DNA of 64,000 nucleotides from Sinorhizobium numidicum (GCF_029892045.1 NZ_CP120367.1:2260849-2324848), one strand, 5' to 3'. Counted from the stretch's first letter, positions 34,174 to 43,034 are shown. A program made the numbers and translations. The notes: a model not told the origin generated them from the letters alone.

Positions 34174-35615
34174 CGCACCGTGAAGGTTGCGGTTTTGAGG
34201 TCGCACATGGCGGTCAGCGCGTGTCTGCCGCCGACGCGCCCAGTGCCGCTGTCCTTGCCCGAAACGCCACCGAACGGGATGTGCAGCTCCCAATAGTTCG
34301 AGGTGTCGTTGATGTTGACGATCCCGGTCGGCATTTCCTCGACATAGCGGAAGGCGCGGTCGATATCCTGGGTGAAAACCGAGGACACCAGGCCGTAGCG
34401 GTTGTCGCGGGCGATCTCGAACGCCTCCTCATCGCTGTCAAAGACGAGCAGTGGCGCCACCGGTCCAAAAGTCTCTTCGCTGTTGATGATCGCATCGCGG
34501 GTGACGCCGGTCAGTACGGTGGGCTCGAAGTAGAGCGGGCTCAGGGCGCCCTTCGGGAACTTGCCCCCGGCGATCGCGGTGGCGCCGCGGGAGACGGCAT
34601 CGCCGACATGCTCGGCCACTTTCCGTGCGACGCCCTCATTGTTGAGCGGGCCCATGGTCACGCCTTCCTTGCGCGGATCGCCGAGGACGACCGCGCGCGC
34701 CGCCGCGGCCATGCGCCCGGCAAAGGCATCGTAGACCTTGCGGTGGACCAGGATGCGCTCGGACGAGGAGCAGACCTGACCGGCATTGACGAACGAACCC
34801 GATGCGGTCGCCGCGGCGGCGCGATCGAGGTCGGCATCGTCGAGGATCACCACCGGGCCGTTGCCGCCGAGCTCCATGAGCTGCGGCTTGCCTGCGGCGC
34901 GCTGACTGATGATCTTGCCGGTCGCCGCGCTGCCGGTAAAGCCCACGGCGTCGGTGCCGGGATTGGAGACAATCTCGTCGCCGACGACATTGCCGGCGCC
35001 GGTCACTAGGTTGAGGATCCCGGGCGGCAGGTCGGCGTCCTCCATGGCTTCCACCAGCGCCATGGCAACGAGCGAGGTGGTCGGCGCCGGCGTCCAAACG
35101 ATGCCGTTGCCCGCCGCGAGTCCAGGCGCGATGTATTCGACCGGAATGTTGACCGGAAAATTCCACGGCGTCACCACGGCGTAGACGCCGCGCGGCTGGT
35201 AGAAGGTCATCACCCTCTTGGTCGGGTCCTCGGTCGGGATGGTGGTGCCCTCGAGATATTTCACCAGGTCAGCCGCAAGGTTGAAGCCGTCGACCGACTT
35301 GCCGATCTCGAAATACGCCTCGGCATAGGGCTTGCCCTGCTCGAGCGTCAGCAGCCGCGCCAGTTCCTGGCGCCGTGCTGTGATGGCGTCGCCGATCCGG
35401 CGCATCGTCCTGGCGCGATCCCAGGTCGAGACCTTGCGCCAGCCCGGCTGGGCCGCACGCGCCGCGGCGATGGCATCGACCGCCGCCTGCCGCGAGCTCC
35501 AGCACAGCAGCCCGATGGCGCTTCCGTCGATCGGGGAATGCTGCGGTCTGGTCTCGCCCTGCGGATCGCCGCGCCAGTGCCCGCCGATGAAATTGGTTTC
35601 GCCGTTATGCGCCAT
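34170..35615 (-). CDS. NAD(P)-dependent aldehyde dehydrogenase
   Basis: 481 residues, the standard aldehyde-dehydrogenase length. The catalytic Cys282 is in FVNAGQVCSSSERI, the general base Glu248 in QLMELGGNGP, the oxyanion Asn152 in VVTPWNFPVNIP, and the cofactor loop is VGFTGSAATGK. EETFGPVAPLLVF and INDTSNYWELHIPFGGVSGKDSG match the C-terminal motifs. It would oxidise an aldehyde to an acid in the cytoplasm. The sequence resembles the succinate-semialdehyde/glycolaldehyde branch but cannot be placed further. It is the first gene of the leftward operon and diverges from the CUT1 binding-protein gene. Confidence 0.93.
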   Translation of the reverse strand: MAHNGETNFIGGHWRGDPQGETRPQHSPIDGSAIGLLCWSSRQAAVDAIAAARAAQPGWRKVSTWDRARTMRRIGDAITARRQELARLLTLEQGKPYAEAYFEIGKSVDGFNLAADLVKYLEGTTIPTEDPTKRVMTFYQPRGVYAVVTPWNFPVNIPVEYIAPGLAAGNGIVWTPAPTTSLVAMALVEAMEDADLPPGILNLVTGAGNVVGDEIVSNPGTDAVGFTGSAATGKIISQRAAGKPQLMELGGNGPVVILDDADLDRAAAATASGSFVNAGQVCSSSERILVHRKVYDAFAGRMAAAARAVVLGDPRKEGVTMGPLNNEGVARKVAEHVGDAVSRGATAIAGGKFPKGALSPLYFEPTVLTGVTRDAIINSEETFGPVAPLLVFDSDEEAFEIARDNRYGLVSSVFTQDIDRAFRYVEEMPTGIVNINDTSNYWELHIPFGGVSGKDSGTGRVGGRHALTAMCDLKTATFTVR

Positions 35616-35657
35616 CCCGCGACCTGTTCTACGAAGGTGGTTGCAATTGATCTCAAG

Positions 35658-35677
35658 TGGTTCTTATAATTCAACCA
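35658..35677. promoter_or_regulatory. Putative GntR operator between divergent operons
   Basis: TGGTT, a 10-base AT-rich core, then AACCA form an inverted repeat in the 158-bp gap between the aldehyde dehydrogenase gene and the divergent CUT1 binding-protein gene. The half-sites resemble those of FadR-type GntR proteins, and such a gene (32355-33092) closes the leftward operon. One site could regulate both directions. Confidence 0.5.
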
Positions 35678-35773
35678 ACGAGCAGGAGTGTCAACGAGAA
35701 TTGGGGCACCCCCGCCGGTCGGCACGGTCAGTCAACTAACCGGCCGCCAAGAGACAGAGAGGATGGACCCAAA

Positions 35774-37051
35774 ATGCAAATCAGGAAACTCCTAGCCGCC
35801 GCGGCCGTGGCTTTAGGCCTCGCCGCGCAGCCGGCGCTGGCGCAGAATCTCACGCTCGAATTCGTCGTCTGGAACTATTCGCTCGAGACCATCCAGGACA
35901 ATGTCCGTCTGTTCGAGGAGGCCAATCCCGGGATCAAGGTCAACATCACCGATTATGCCTGGCCCGACTATCACGACAGCCTGATCCTGCGCATCCGCAG
36001 CAAAACGCCGACCGATGTGGTCTATGGTGGTCAGGATTGGTTGCCGGCATGGGCCGCCGCCGGATTCATCGCGCCGCTTGACTCGGTCGCGCCTGCCGGG
36101 GCGATCGAGGAGCTTTCCGCTGACATCGCCGGCTTTGCGCTCACCGACGTGACCTATGACGGCAAGGTCTACGGCTTGCCGTACTACTCGGACACTATCA
36201 GCTTCATCTACAACAAGAAGATCCTCAAGGATGCCGGCATTGCCGTGCCCGCGACCTGGGAAGAGGTGACGGCCGCGGCCGAGCAGCTCAAGGCTGGCGG
36301 CATGGATAAGCCGATCATCTACGAATACAATCAGGAGCTGCCGAACTTCTACGATGCCTTCGTCGCGCAGTCCTATGGCCGCGGCGCCGAACTATTCGAC
36401 GCCGAGCTGAACCCGCTGTTCGCCGATCCCGAGAACGGTGCCTACAAGCAGCTCGAGTGGATCGCCGACGCCTATGCCAAGGGGCTGGTGCAGTCGGACA
36501 ACCACGAGTCGACGATCATCACAGCGATGAACACGGGCAAGCACGCCTTCACGATCGTCTTTACCTACGTGCTCGCCGCCCTCAACGACGCCGCAACGCA
36601 GCCGCTCGCCGGCCAGTTCGCGCTGGCGCCGATGCCGGGCGAGAAGCATTCGACCCTCGGCTTTGCCAAGTCCTATGTTGTCACCGCGACCACCGCGGCC
36701 GATCCGGTTCGCGCCGAGGCGGCATGGAAGTTCGTCAACTTCATGGCCGGCAAGCCCTATACGGTTGCCAAGCGTTGGGCGGTTGAAAAAGGTCTCGGCT
36801 TCGCGCAGCTGCCGCTGTTCGAAGACCAGGACGTGATCACCGCCTGGGGCAAATGGGCCGACGTCGGCGCGCTCGGCGCGCAGGCTTCGATCGCCAAGGC
36901 CGGCACCTATACCGAGTTCTCCTCGATCTGGTCCGCCTACTTCCGGCCGCTGCTGGCCCAGGCGATGGTCGGCGAGGCCCCGGTCGATCGGGTGATGAAG
37001 GACGGCGCGCAGCGCTGGACCGAACTCAAGGAGAAGTTCGCGAGCAGGTAA
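35774..37051 (+). CDS. CUT1-family extracellular solute-binding protein
   Basis: 425 residues from ATG 35774 with a Sec signal (KLLAAAAVALGLAAQPALAQ then NLTLEF). The mature protein is a family 1 (maltose-type) binding protein: LEFVVWNYSLETIQDNVRLFEEANPGIKVN, GGQDWLPAWAAAGFIAPLD, YDGKVYGLPYYSDTISFIYNKKILKDAG and a C-terminal SSIWSAYFRPLLAQAMVG. It starts an operon of binding protein, two permeases, RidA remnant and ATPase. The ligand is unknown; the opposing creatininase and aldehyde dehydrogenase suggest an amide- or amine-containing sugar or polyol derivative. Confidence 0.92.
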   Translation: MQIRKLLAAAAVALGLAAQPALAQNLTLEFVVWNYSLETIQDNVRLFEEANPGIKVNITDYAWPDYHDSLILRIRSKTPTDVVYGGQDWLPAWAAAGFIAPLDSVAPAGAIEELSADIAGFALTDVTYDGKVYGLPYYSDTISFIYNKKILKDAGIAVPATWEEVTAAAEQLKAGGMDKPIIYEYNQELPNFYDAFVAQSYGRGAELFDAELNPLFADPENGAYKQLEWIADAYAKGLVQSDNHESTIITAMNTGKHAFTIVFTYVLAALNDAATQPLAGQFALAPMPGEKHSTLGFAKSYVVTATTAADPVRAEAAWKFVNFMAGKPYTVAKRWAVEKGLGFAQLPLFEDQDVITAWGKWADVGALGAQASIAKAGTYTEFSSIWSAYFRPLLAQAMVGEAPVDRVMKDGAQRWTELKEKFASR

Positions 37052-37132
37052 GCTTGCTCCTGAAGCCGGCGGATTGCGACTAGTCGCTGTCCGCCATCAT
37101 AGTCACCCGAAGCCTCGCGGGACGCCCGATCC

Positions 37133-38011
37133 ATGTGGACCATCAATCGCTTTCCGGGCCTGTGGCTGTTGCCGGCGCTGTTGCCCGTCATCCTGATGAC
37201 GGTCTACCCGATCGGTCACGCGCTCTGGACGTCGCTGCACGAGGTGATGATCCTGTTCCCCGGCGAGCCCTTCGTCGGTCTGAGGAATTACGGGCGCGTC
37301 GTTGCCAGCAACTATTTCCAGGATGCGCTGCGGAACTCGCTGGTCTTTACGCTCTTCGCCGCGCCGTCTGCGGTGATCCTCGGCACGCTGATCGCACTCT
37401 TCCTGCAGCGGCGCTTTTTCGGCTCGCAGGTCGTTCGCTCCATCGTGCTGCTGCCCTGGGTGCTGCCGGGCGCGATCTCGGCGGTGCTGTGGGTCTGGGT
37501 GTTCCACCCGAGCTTCGGTATCCTCAACGGCATCATGCGCGATCTCGGCCTGATCGAGGACTCGATCCTCTGGCTCACTAACCCGCGTACCGCGCTGATG
37601 GCGGTGACCTTCGCCCATGTATGGACGCAAATCCCATTCGCCGTCGTTTTGATGATGGCGGCGCTCTCGACCATCAACTCCGAGACGCTCGAAGCGGCGG
37701 CCATCGACTGCCGCAATCCACTGAAGCGGTTCCGCTACATCATCTTCCCCGAGATCAAGGCGATGATCGTGGTGCTGCTAGTCTATAACGCGCTGATCGC
37801 GTTCACCAGCTACGACCTGGTCTACGCCATGACCGGCGGCGGCCCGGGGACGGCGACGACGCTTTTGAGCTTCCAGATCTGGCGCGAGAGTTTTTCGATG
37901 TACGACTTCGGCGCCGGCTCGGCGGTCGCTTTCATCGTCGTCGTCATCTCCGCGGTCCTGATCGTCGCCATCACCCGGGCGCTGCCCTCAGACCTGTTTG
38001 CGAGCGATTGA
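37133..38011 (+). CDS. CUT1-family ABC permease (MalF/UgpA-like)
   Basis: 292 residues with six membrane helices and the cytoplasmic EAA loop TLEAAAIDCRNPLKRFRYIIFPEIK, which docks the ATPase. FVGLRNYGRVVASNYFQDALRNSLVFT and YAMTGGGPGTATTLLSFQIWRESF are hallmark stretches of MalF/UgpA proteins. The second permease gene starts two bases after its stop, so they are co-translated and form a heterodimeric channel. Confidence 0.92.
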   Translation: MWTINRFPGLWLLPALLPVILMTVYPIGHALWTSLHEVMILFPGEPFVGLRNYGRVVASNYFQDALRNSLVFTLFAAPSAVILGTLIALFLQRRFFGSQVVRSIVLLPWVLPGAISAVLWVWVFHPSFGILNGIMRDLGLIEDSILWLTNPRTALMAVTFAHVWTQIPFAVVLMMAALSTINSETLEAAAIDCRNPLKRFRYIIFPEIKAMIVVLLVYNALIAFTSYDLVYAMTGGGPGTATTLLSFQIWRESFSMYDFGAGSAVAFIVVVISAVLIVAITRALPSDLFASD

Positions 38012-38012
38012 G

Positions 38013-38900
38013 ATGGCTGGTCGGCTGCATCCCATCCTGACCGTAGCCTTCGCCGCGCTGATCCTGCTGTTCACCGGCGGGCCGGTACTGCTCTCGCTCT
38101 ATGGCAGCCTGGTGCCCGATCGTATCCTACTCAGCCCCGACAAGTCGATCATCACCGAAGGCCCGAACTTCGAGACCTACCGCTACGTCTTTACCGGGCA
38201 GTTGCCCGAAAGCTACCAGCAGGAAAGCGCCAACCGCGCGATGATCTCGGACGCCGCGCGGCAGGTGCCGCGGGCGCTGGTCAATTCCTCGATCTATGCG
38301 CTTGCCGCGATGGTGCTGAACCTCATCCTCGGCGCGCCGGCGGCCTTCGTCTTTGCCCGTTACGTCTTCCCCGGCAAGAAGATCAGCTTCATGTACCTGA
38401 TCCTGTCGCCGCTGGTGCCGGCCGTGGCGCTGGTGACGCCGATCTACATGATGTTGCAGTTTTTGGGGCTCGTCGGCACCCAGCTCGGCATCATCCTGGT
38501 CCACACCGCCAAGGCGCTGCCGTTCACCGTGCTGATCCTGTCGGTGTTCTTCCGCAAGATCCCGGCCGAGATCTTCGAGGCTGCCGTTCTCGATCATTGC
38601 AGCCGCTTCCAGACCTTCTGGCGCATCGCGCTGCCGCTGGCGCTACCGTCGGTCGCCGCCACGGGGCTGTTTGCCTTCATGATCTCCTACTCGGAGTACA
38701 TGTTCGCGATGATCCTTTCCGGCGACACCCGGACGCGGCCCGTCTCGGTCGTCATGACGGCGCTGGCGCGCAACACTGATGTGAGTTGGAGCCTGCTCAA
38801 CACCGGTATCTTCATCGCCATCGTGCCGACGCTGGTGCTGGTCGTCTTCGTCTGGCGCTTTGTCGTCGAGGGCCTGCTCAGCGGCGCCGTCAAGGGATAG
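38013..38900 (+). CDS. CUT1-family ABC permease (MalG/UgpE-like)
   Basis: About 295 residues from ATG 38013 (a TTG at 37998 would overlap the previous gene). It has six helices, with the EAA loop IFEAAVLDHCSRFQTFWRIALPLALPSVAATG. Between helices 1 and 2 lies an unusually long periplasmic loop (about residues 40-90, PDKSIITEGPNFETYRYVFTG to AARQVPRALVNS), longer than in most MalG proteins, which may contact the binding protein. It pairs with the permease encoded just upstream. Confidence 0.92.
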   Translation: MAGRLHPILTVAFAALILLFTGGPVLLSLYGSLVPDRILLSPDKSIITEGPNFETYRYVFTGQLPESYQQESANRAMISDAARQVPRALVNSSIYALAAMVLNLILGAPAAFVFARYVFPGKKISFMYLILSPLVPAVALVTPIYMMLQFLGLVGTQLGIILVHTAKALPFTVLILSVFFRKIPAEIFEAAVLDHCSRFQTFWRIALPLALPSVAATGLFAFMISYSEYMFAMILSGDTRTRPVSVVMTALARNTDVSWSLLNTGIFIAIVPTLVLVVFVWRFVVEGLLSGAVKG

Positions 38901-38904
38901 TGAG

Positions 38905-39325
38905 ATGACCGACTTCGCCGGTGACGAGATCCATCACCCATTGAAGTGCCGCCCCAAGGGCGCCGCGCCAGGATGTGACCGCCGGCCCCTACTCACCGGT
39001 GCTCGAGGTCGCTGTGCGGCGCCTCGTCGTCATCTCCGGCCAGGTCGCCGTCGATCTCGAAGGCCACGTCATCGGCGACAGCATCGAAAAGCAGACGATT
39101 GCGATGCTGCCTTGCGCTGGCCACCTGGCGAGCGCCGGGTGCATGCTGAGCGATGTGTTCAAGGTCAACATCTACTTTGTCGACCTCGGCCACTGGGCGC
39201 GCTTTAACGCCGTCTACGAGGAGGCGATGCCCGAGCCGCTGCCGGTGCGCACCGCGGTGCAGGCGATCCTCTTGCCGGGGTATCTGGTCGAGATCGAAAT
39301 GTGGGCCGTCAGAGCGAAGGGTTAG
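38905..39325 (+). pseudogene. RidA/YjgF-family gene with a frameshift
   Basis: From ATG 38905 the expected N-terminus MTDFAGDEIHHPLKCRPKG is read, but the frame shifts near 38974. The rest of the RidA protein, TAGPYSPVLEVAVRRLVVISGQVAV, KQTIAMLPCAGHLASAGCMLSDVFKVNIYFVDL and PVRTAVQAILLPGYLVEIEMWAV, is read from a GTG at 38975. RidA deaminates reactive enamine/imine intermediates released by PLP enzymes or amide catabolism; its usual active-site Arg in the P-x-R-T-x-V segment is present. Either the gene is broken or a shorter protein starts at the GTG, lacking the first strand. It sits inside the CUT1 operon, four bases after the second permease. Confidence 0.7.
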
Positions 39326-39329
39326 GCGC

Positions 39330-40409
39330 GTGGCATCCGTAGACCTCAGGAATATCGTCAAGAGCTTCGGCAAGGTCGAGGCTGTGCGCGATGTCTCGCT
39401 TTCCATCGCCGACAAAGAACTCGTCGTCTTCGTCGGCCCCTCCGGCTGCGGCAAGTCCACGCTGCTGCGCGTGATCGCCGGGCTTGAGGGCATCACCTCG
39501 GGAGAATTGCTGATCGGCGGCAGGCCGATGAACAGGGTGGCGGCCGCCGACCGCGGCATTGCCATGGTGTTCCAGTCCTATGCGCTCTACCCGCATATGA
39601 GCGTCGCCGAGAACATGGGTTTTGCACTAAAGATGATCGGGGTGAGCAAGGCCGAGGTCGACCGCAAGGTGCACGCCGCGGCGAACATCCTGCAGATCAG
39701 CGAACTGCTCGAGCGCAAGCCGCGTCAACTGTCCGGTGGACAGCGCCAGCGCGTCGCCATCGGCCGCGCCATCACGCGATCGCCGGATGTCTTCCTGTTC
39801 GACGAACCGCTCTCGAACCTCGACGCCGACCTCCGCGCCCAGATGCGCGTCGAGATCGCCCGGCTCCACGACGAGCTCAGGACGACGATGATCTACGTGA
39901 CCCACGACCAAGTCGAGGCGATGACGTTGGCCGACCGGATCGTTATCCTCAACAATGGGCAGGTGGAGCAGGAAGGGCCGCCGCTGGAACTGTACGAGAA
40001 GCCGGCGAACCGGTTCGTCGCCGGCTTCCTCGGCCAGCCAAAGATGAACTTCCTTCTCGCGATCGCCGCGCCGGGCAATGGACCGATCGACTTCCGGCTC
40101 GGTGCGGACGGACCGGTGATCGTCTCCCGGCCGGTCTCGGGGGCCATCGCCCCGGGCGACCGCGTCGAACTCGGCATCCGGCCCGACGCCATTTCGCTCG
40201 TCGACAGCGGGGGCTTGGCGGGGGGCGTCGTTTTGGTCGAGCGCTTGGGCGGGTCGAGCCTGCTGCACGCGCGCGTCCCGGGCCTCCGCGATCTCCTGAC
40301 CGTGGAACTGCCGGGCACATACCAAGCGGAACCGGGCAGCACGGTGCGGCTCGGCATCGCAGCGGATCGCGTCCACGTCTTCGACGCCTCCGGCCGGACG
40401 ATTGGATGA
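39330..40409 (+). CDS. CUT1-family ATPase (UgpC/MalK-like)
   Basis: About 359 residues from GTG 39330 (VASVDLRNIVKSFGKVEAV). Walker A is GPSGCGKSTLLR, signature LSGGQRQRVAIGRAI, Walker B VFLFDEPLSNLDA, followed by a TOBE-like C-terminal domain (ELGIRPDAISLV, VVLVERLGGSSLLHARV). It is the motor of the importer encoded from 35774 onward and closes the operon. It follows the RidA stop by a few bases. In-frame codons upstream of 39330 overlap the RidA gene and do not match the family. Confidence 0.92.
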   Translation: MASVDLRNIVKSFGKVEAVRDVSLSIADKELVVFVGPSGCGKSTLLRVIAGLEGITSGELLIGGRPMNRVAAADRGIAMVFQSYALYPHMSVAENMGFALKMIGVSKAEVDRKVHAAANILQISELLERKPRQLSGGQRQRVAIGRAITRSPDVFLFDEPLSNLDADLRAQMRVEIARLHDELRTTMIYVTHDQVEAMTLADRIVILNNGQVEQEGPPLELYEKPANRFVAGFLGQPKMNFLLAIAAPGNGPIDFRLGADGPVIVSRPVSGAIAPGDRVELGIRPDAISLVDSGGLAGGVVLVERLGGSSLLHARVPGLRDLLTVELPGTYQAEPGSTVRLGIAADRVHVFDASGRTIG

Positions 40410-40469
40410 GGGGAGGTCGGAGTGATCCAGACCGCAGGATAGGAAGACAGAGCCAGCGGCTGCCCAGCC

Positions 40470-40660
40470 GAGGCCGCCTTGGGTGCGGGACAGTTTTGTC
40501 GCATGCTCGAGGGCCACGTCGTGCAACCATTCGAGGTGCTTGATGTCGAAGCGACTGCTCGGTCCCGAAATGGCGATGCCGCCCGCGACGGCGCCCCCCT
40601 TCTCGAACATCGGCACCGCCACACAGCTCATGTCCGGCGGGCGTCGCCGACGACGAGCAA
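40470..40660 (-). pseudogene. IclR-family regulator remnant (effector-domain end)
   Basis: The minus strand reads MSCVAVPMFEKGGAVAGGIAISGPSSRF then LEWLHDVALEHATKLSRTQGG, the last two strands and final helix of an IclR-type ligand domain (typical form C-x-A-x-P-v-f-d...a-a-l-s-i-s-G-P-x-x-R). No natural stop follows in frame, and no HTH domain or start is found upstream. It is the leftover of a regulator gene, probably lost when IS110-type DNA arrived to its right. Confidence 0.6.
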
Positions 40661-40987
40661 CTGGAGCAGATAGCGGTCGGGCTTTTGACCGGACCCGATC
40701 CGCGGAGAGCATTATGGCCAGCGGCCACGAGCGCCGCATCAACAGACCGGACACAAGGCAGCTCCGACCAGCAGTGCACTCGGGTTCAGAACACTTAAAC
40801 GTAAGAATGCAGCAGTTCATGCAGGCGGGGGCACTTAATGGGGAATCTCAGCGCGTCGGTTCTCAAATAATTATGCAAAGTGAGAACCACGCCACCTGAC
40901 GCCGGCACGCTATGAGGTTTAAAACGTTGAAAAAGATGCCGGATCGTTCACTGAAATGAAAAAATCCTGCCCGGCTCATTCTCATGT
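40661..40987. other. Gap between IclR remnant and IS110-like element
   Basis: No gene recognised. Frames are short and lack start signals. This stretch probably contains more rearranged DNA from the lost regulator gene. Confidence 0.35.
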
Positions 40988-42338
40988 GTGGAGCGGCCGT
41001 TTGTTGCAAGAGAGAAAATCTGTGATGCCGCTCTGGTCGGGTGCAAGCCATGTGTCCGGCCTTCGCAAGGCGGCGCATATGGCCGCAGGCCCTGATGAAG
41101 TCCGCGGATCGGGTTCCAATCAAATTAGCGCGCTCGATGCGCCTTGAGAATCTCGGATTTATCCAATCCCCAGTTCGACCGGTTTGCCATCACATCTCAT
41201 CAGCCCTCGCTACCTACCGTCCAGCGTTCCTATTCGAGTTTGCTAAACGGAAGATTCGATTATGCAGCACCAACGTCAGCGGTATAGGCTTGGTTGCGCG
41301 CCAGCAATGCCCAGGCAATACGCGCTGTCTTGTTGGCCAGGGCCACCGAGACCAGCCGGGCCGGCTTGCGGGTGAGCAGCTTGGCCGCCCAATTTTTGCT
41401 GGCACTGTCCTGCCGTGCTCGACGGATCACCGCCGTGGCGCCGATAACAAGCAGGCGCCGAATATAGCCATCGCCCTGTTTGCTGATGCCGACAAGTTTC
41501 TCCTTGCCGCCACTGCTATGCGAGCGCGGCGTTAGACCAAGCCACGCCGCGAAGGAGCGGCCCGAGGAAAACAGTGTTGCATCGGGTGCCGCCGCCACGA
41601 TAGCGCTTGCCGTGATCGGCCCGATGCCGGGGATGACAGCCAGCCGCCGGCTTGCCGCATTATTCCGATGCCAGGTCAAGATCTGCGTTTCGATCTTGTC
41701 GATTTCGCTGGCCACGATGCGCATTTGTTTGATCAATCCATGCAGCGCCTTGCGCGCCAATGTGGGCAGGCTGTCTTGCATCGCATGAAAAGCCTCGATC
41801 GCCGCTTTCACGCCGGCGGTCCCTTGCGCGGCGATGATGCCGAATTCAGCGAGATGTCCGCGCAGGGCGTTGATCAACATGGTGCGCTGGCGGACCAACA
41901 GGTCGCGGGTTTTATGCAGCATCAGAACGCCTTGCTGTTCCATGCTCTTGACCGCGACGAAACGCATGGTCGGTCGTGTCACGGCCTCGCAGATCGCCTC
42001 CGCATCGGCCGCATCGGTCTTGCCGCGCTTGACGTAGGCTTTCACGTAGGCTGGCGGCATCAGCCGAACCGTGTGGCCGAGCTTGCCCAATTCCCGGCCC
42101 CAATGATGAGCCGTCGCGATGCCGATGAGGCAGGGGTGAAGGCTCGCGAAGAATTTCATCACCTCGCCGCGGCGCAATGGCTTACGGACGACTACCTTGC
42201 GGCATGCGTCGATGCCGTGAACCTGGAAGATATTCTTGGCAAGGTCGAGTCCGATTGTCACAATCTGGTTCATGGAGTGGCTCCTTTCCCATGTTTCTCA
42301 CAACAGCGAGGCTAGACGCCGTTGGGAGGCCGCTCCAC
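40988..42338 (-). mobile_element. IS110-family (IS1111-like) insertion sequence
   Basis: An 11-bp perfect inverted pair GTGGAGCGGCC (40988-40998 on plus, 42328-42338 on minus) brackets the transposase gene, 1351 bp in all. Short subterminal inverted repeats are a feature of the IS1111 branch of IS110. The long non-coding part left of the transposase stop (40999-41259) fits the place where IS110-type elements carry guide-RNA sequence, though that is inference. The exact ends are unknown. Confidence 0.6.
41260..42273 (-). CDS. IS110-family transposase lacking the DEDD Glu
   Basis: 337 residues. The N-terminal RuvC-like part has the first Asp in IVTIGLDLAKNIFQVHG and the later pair in YVKRGKTDAADAEAICEA; the C-terminal Transposase_20 part is RRLAVIPGIGPITASAIVA with the catalytic Ser region GRSFAAWLGLTPRSHSSGGKEKLVGISKQGD. 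Where the family reads I-G-x-E-A-C-A-T-A-H-H-W, this protein reads LIGIATAHHWGREL: three residues including the catalytic Glu are missing, consistent with a 9-bp in-frame deletion near 42108. The enzyme is therefore probably dead although the frame is intact. Confidence 0.85.
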   Translation of the reverse strand: MNQIVTIGLDLAKNIFQVHGIDACRKVVVRKPLRRGEVMKFFASLHPCLIGIATAHHWGRELGKLGHTVRLMPPAYVKAYVKRGKTDAADAEAICEAVTRPTMRFVAVKSMEQQGVLMLHKTRDLLVRQRTMLINALRGHLAEFGIIAAQGTAGVKAAIEAFHAMQDSLPTLARKALHGLIKQMRIVASEIDKIETQILTWHRNNAASRRLAVIPGIGPITASAIVAAAPDATLFSSGRSFAAWLGLTPRSHSSGGKEKLVGISKQGDGYIRRLLVIGATAVIRRARQDSASKNWAAKLLTRKPARLVSVALANKTARIAWALLARNQAYTADVGAA

Positions 42339-42411
42339 CCCATCAAATTAAGTGTCATGCCAACCAACTGAAATCATTGGTACAGCAATCTCAAAATTAA
42401 ATGCCAAGCGA

Positions 42412-43012
42412 CACGAATCCATGGGCGCCGAATTCGTCTATCTGGACTTTGCCGATCAGAACCAGGACGGTGCGGCAACCGGCGGTTACGCGGCCCCTTC
42501 CTCGCCGGAGTTCCGCGAAAAGCAGCTTGAAAAGTTCCGCGAACTCGCGCCAGACAGTTCCCGCCGCCGCTGAAGGTCCAGGCGATCGCTGCGCAGAAAC
42601 CCAAGGAAAAACCGAAGGAGCTGACACCGGAAGAACGAAGGCCCAAGATGCCGCCGCTTTCAAGACGGCAACCCGCCAGCAGATCGGCCTACTTGTCATC
42701 GGGGGGCTGCTGATGGCGCTCGTCGGCGCCTATGCGCCGCCGGCCTTCATGGGCCACTTTATCGTCTTCGCGCTTTCCTGCTTCGTCGGTTTTCAGGTCA
42801 TCTGGGGTGTTTCCCATTCGCTGCACACGCCGCTTATGGCGGTCACCAACGCGATTTCCGGCATCATCATCATCGGCGCATTGTTGCAGATCGGGTCCGG
42901 CGGGTGGCTGGTTCTAGTGCTGGCGGCCATCTCGGTGCTGATCGCCACCATCAACACCGTCGGCGGCTTCATGGTCACCCGGCGCATGCTGATGATGTTC
43001 CAGAAATCGTAA
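42412..43012 (+). pseudogene. pntA: pntA (transhydrogenase alpha) remnant, internally deleted and frameshifted
   Basis: Three frames carry pieces of the NAD(P) transhydrogenase alpha subunit. The first has [19 protein letters not shown] and [19 protein letters not shown] from the Rossmann domain; then a jump to [23 protein letters not shown] (linker) in a second frame; then [20 protein letters not shown] and the four membrane helices to MLMMFQKS in a third (stop 43012). The N-terminal domain I, most of the NAD site and the stretch after FRELAP are gone. The IS110-like element ends just upstream, so IS activity may have removed the 5' part. The membrane part alone (about 130 residues) could still be translated. 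Confidence 0.8.
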
Positions 43013-43034
43013 TTCCAAGCGGAGGCTGACCAAC

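Noticed and set aside
39627..40820. 397-codon frame antisense to the CUT1 ATPase gene
   Set aside because: Most of it is a shadow of the ATPase gene on the other strand; only its start resembles a protein (the IclR remnant, reported separately).
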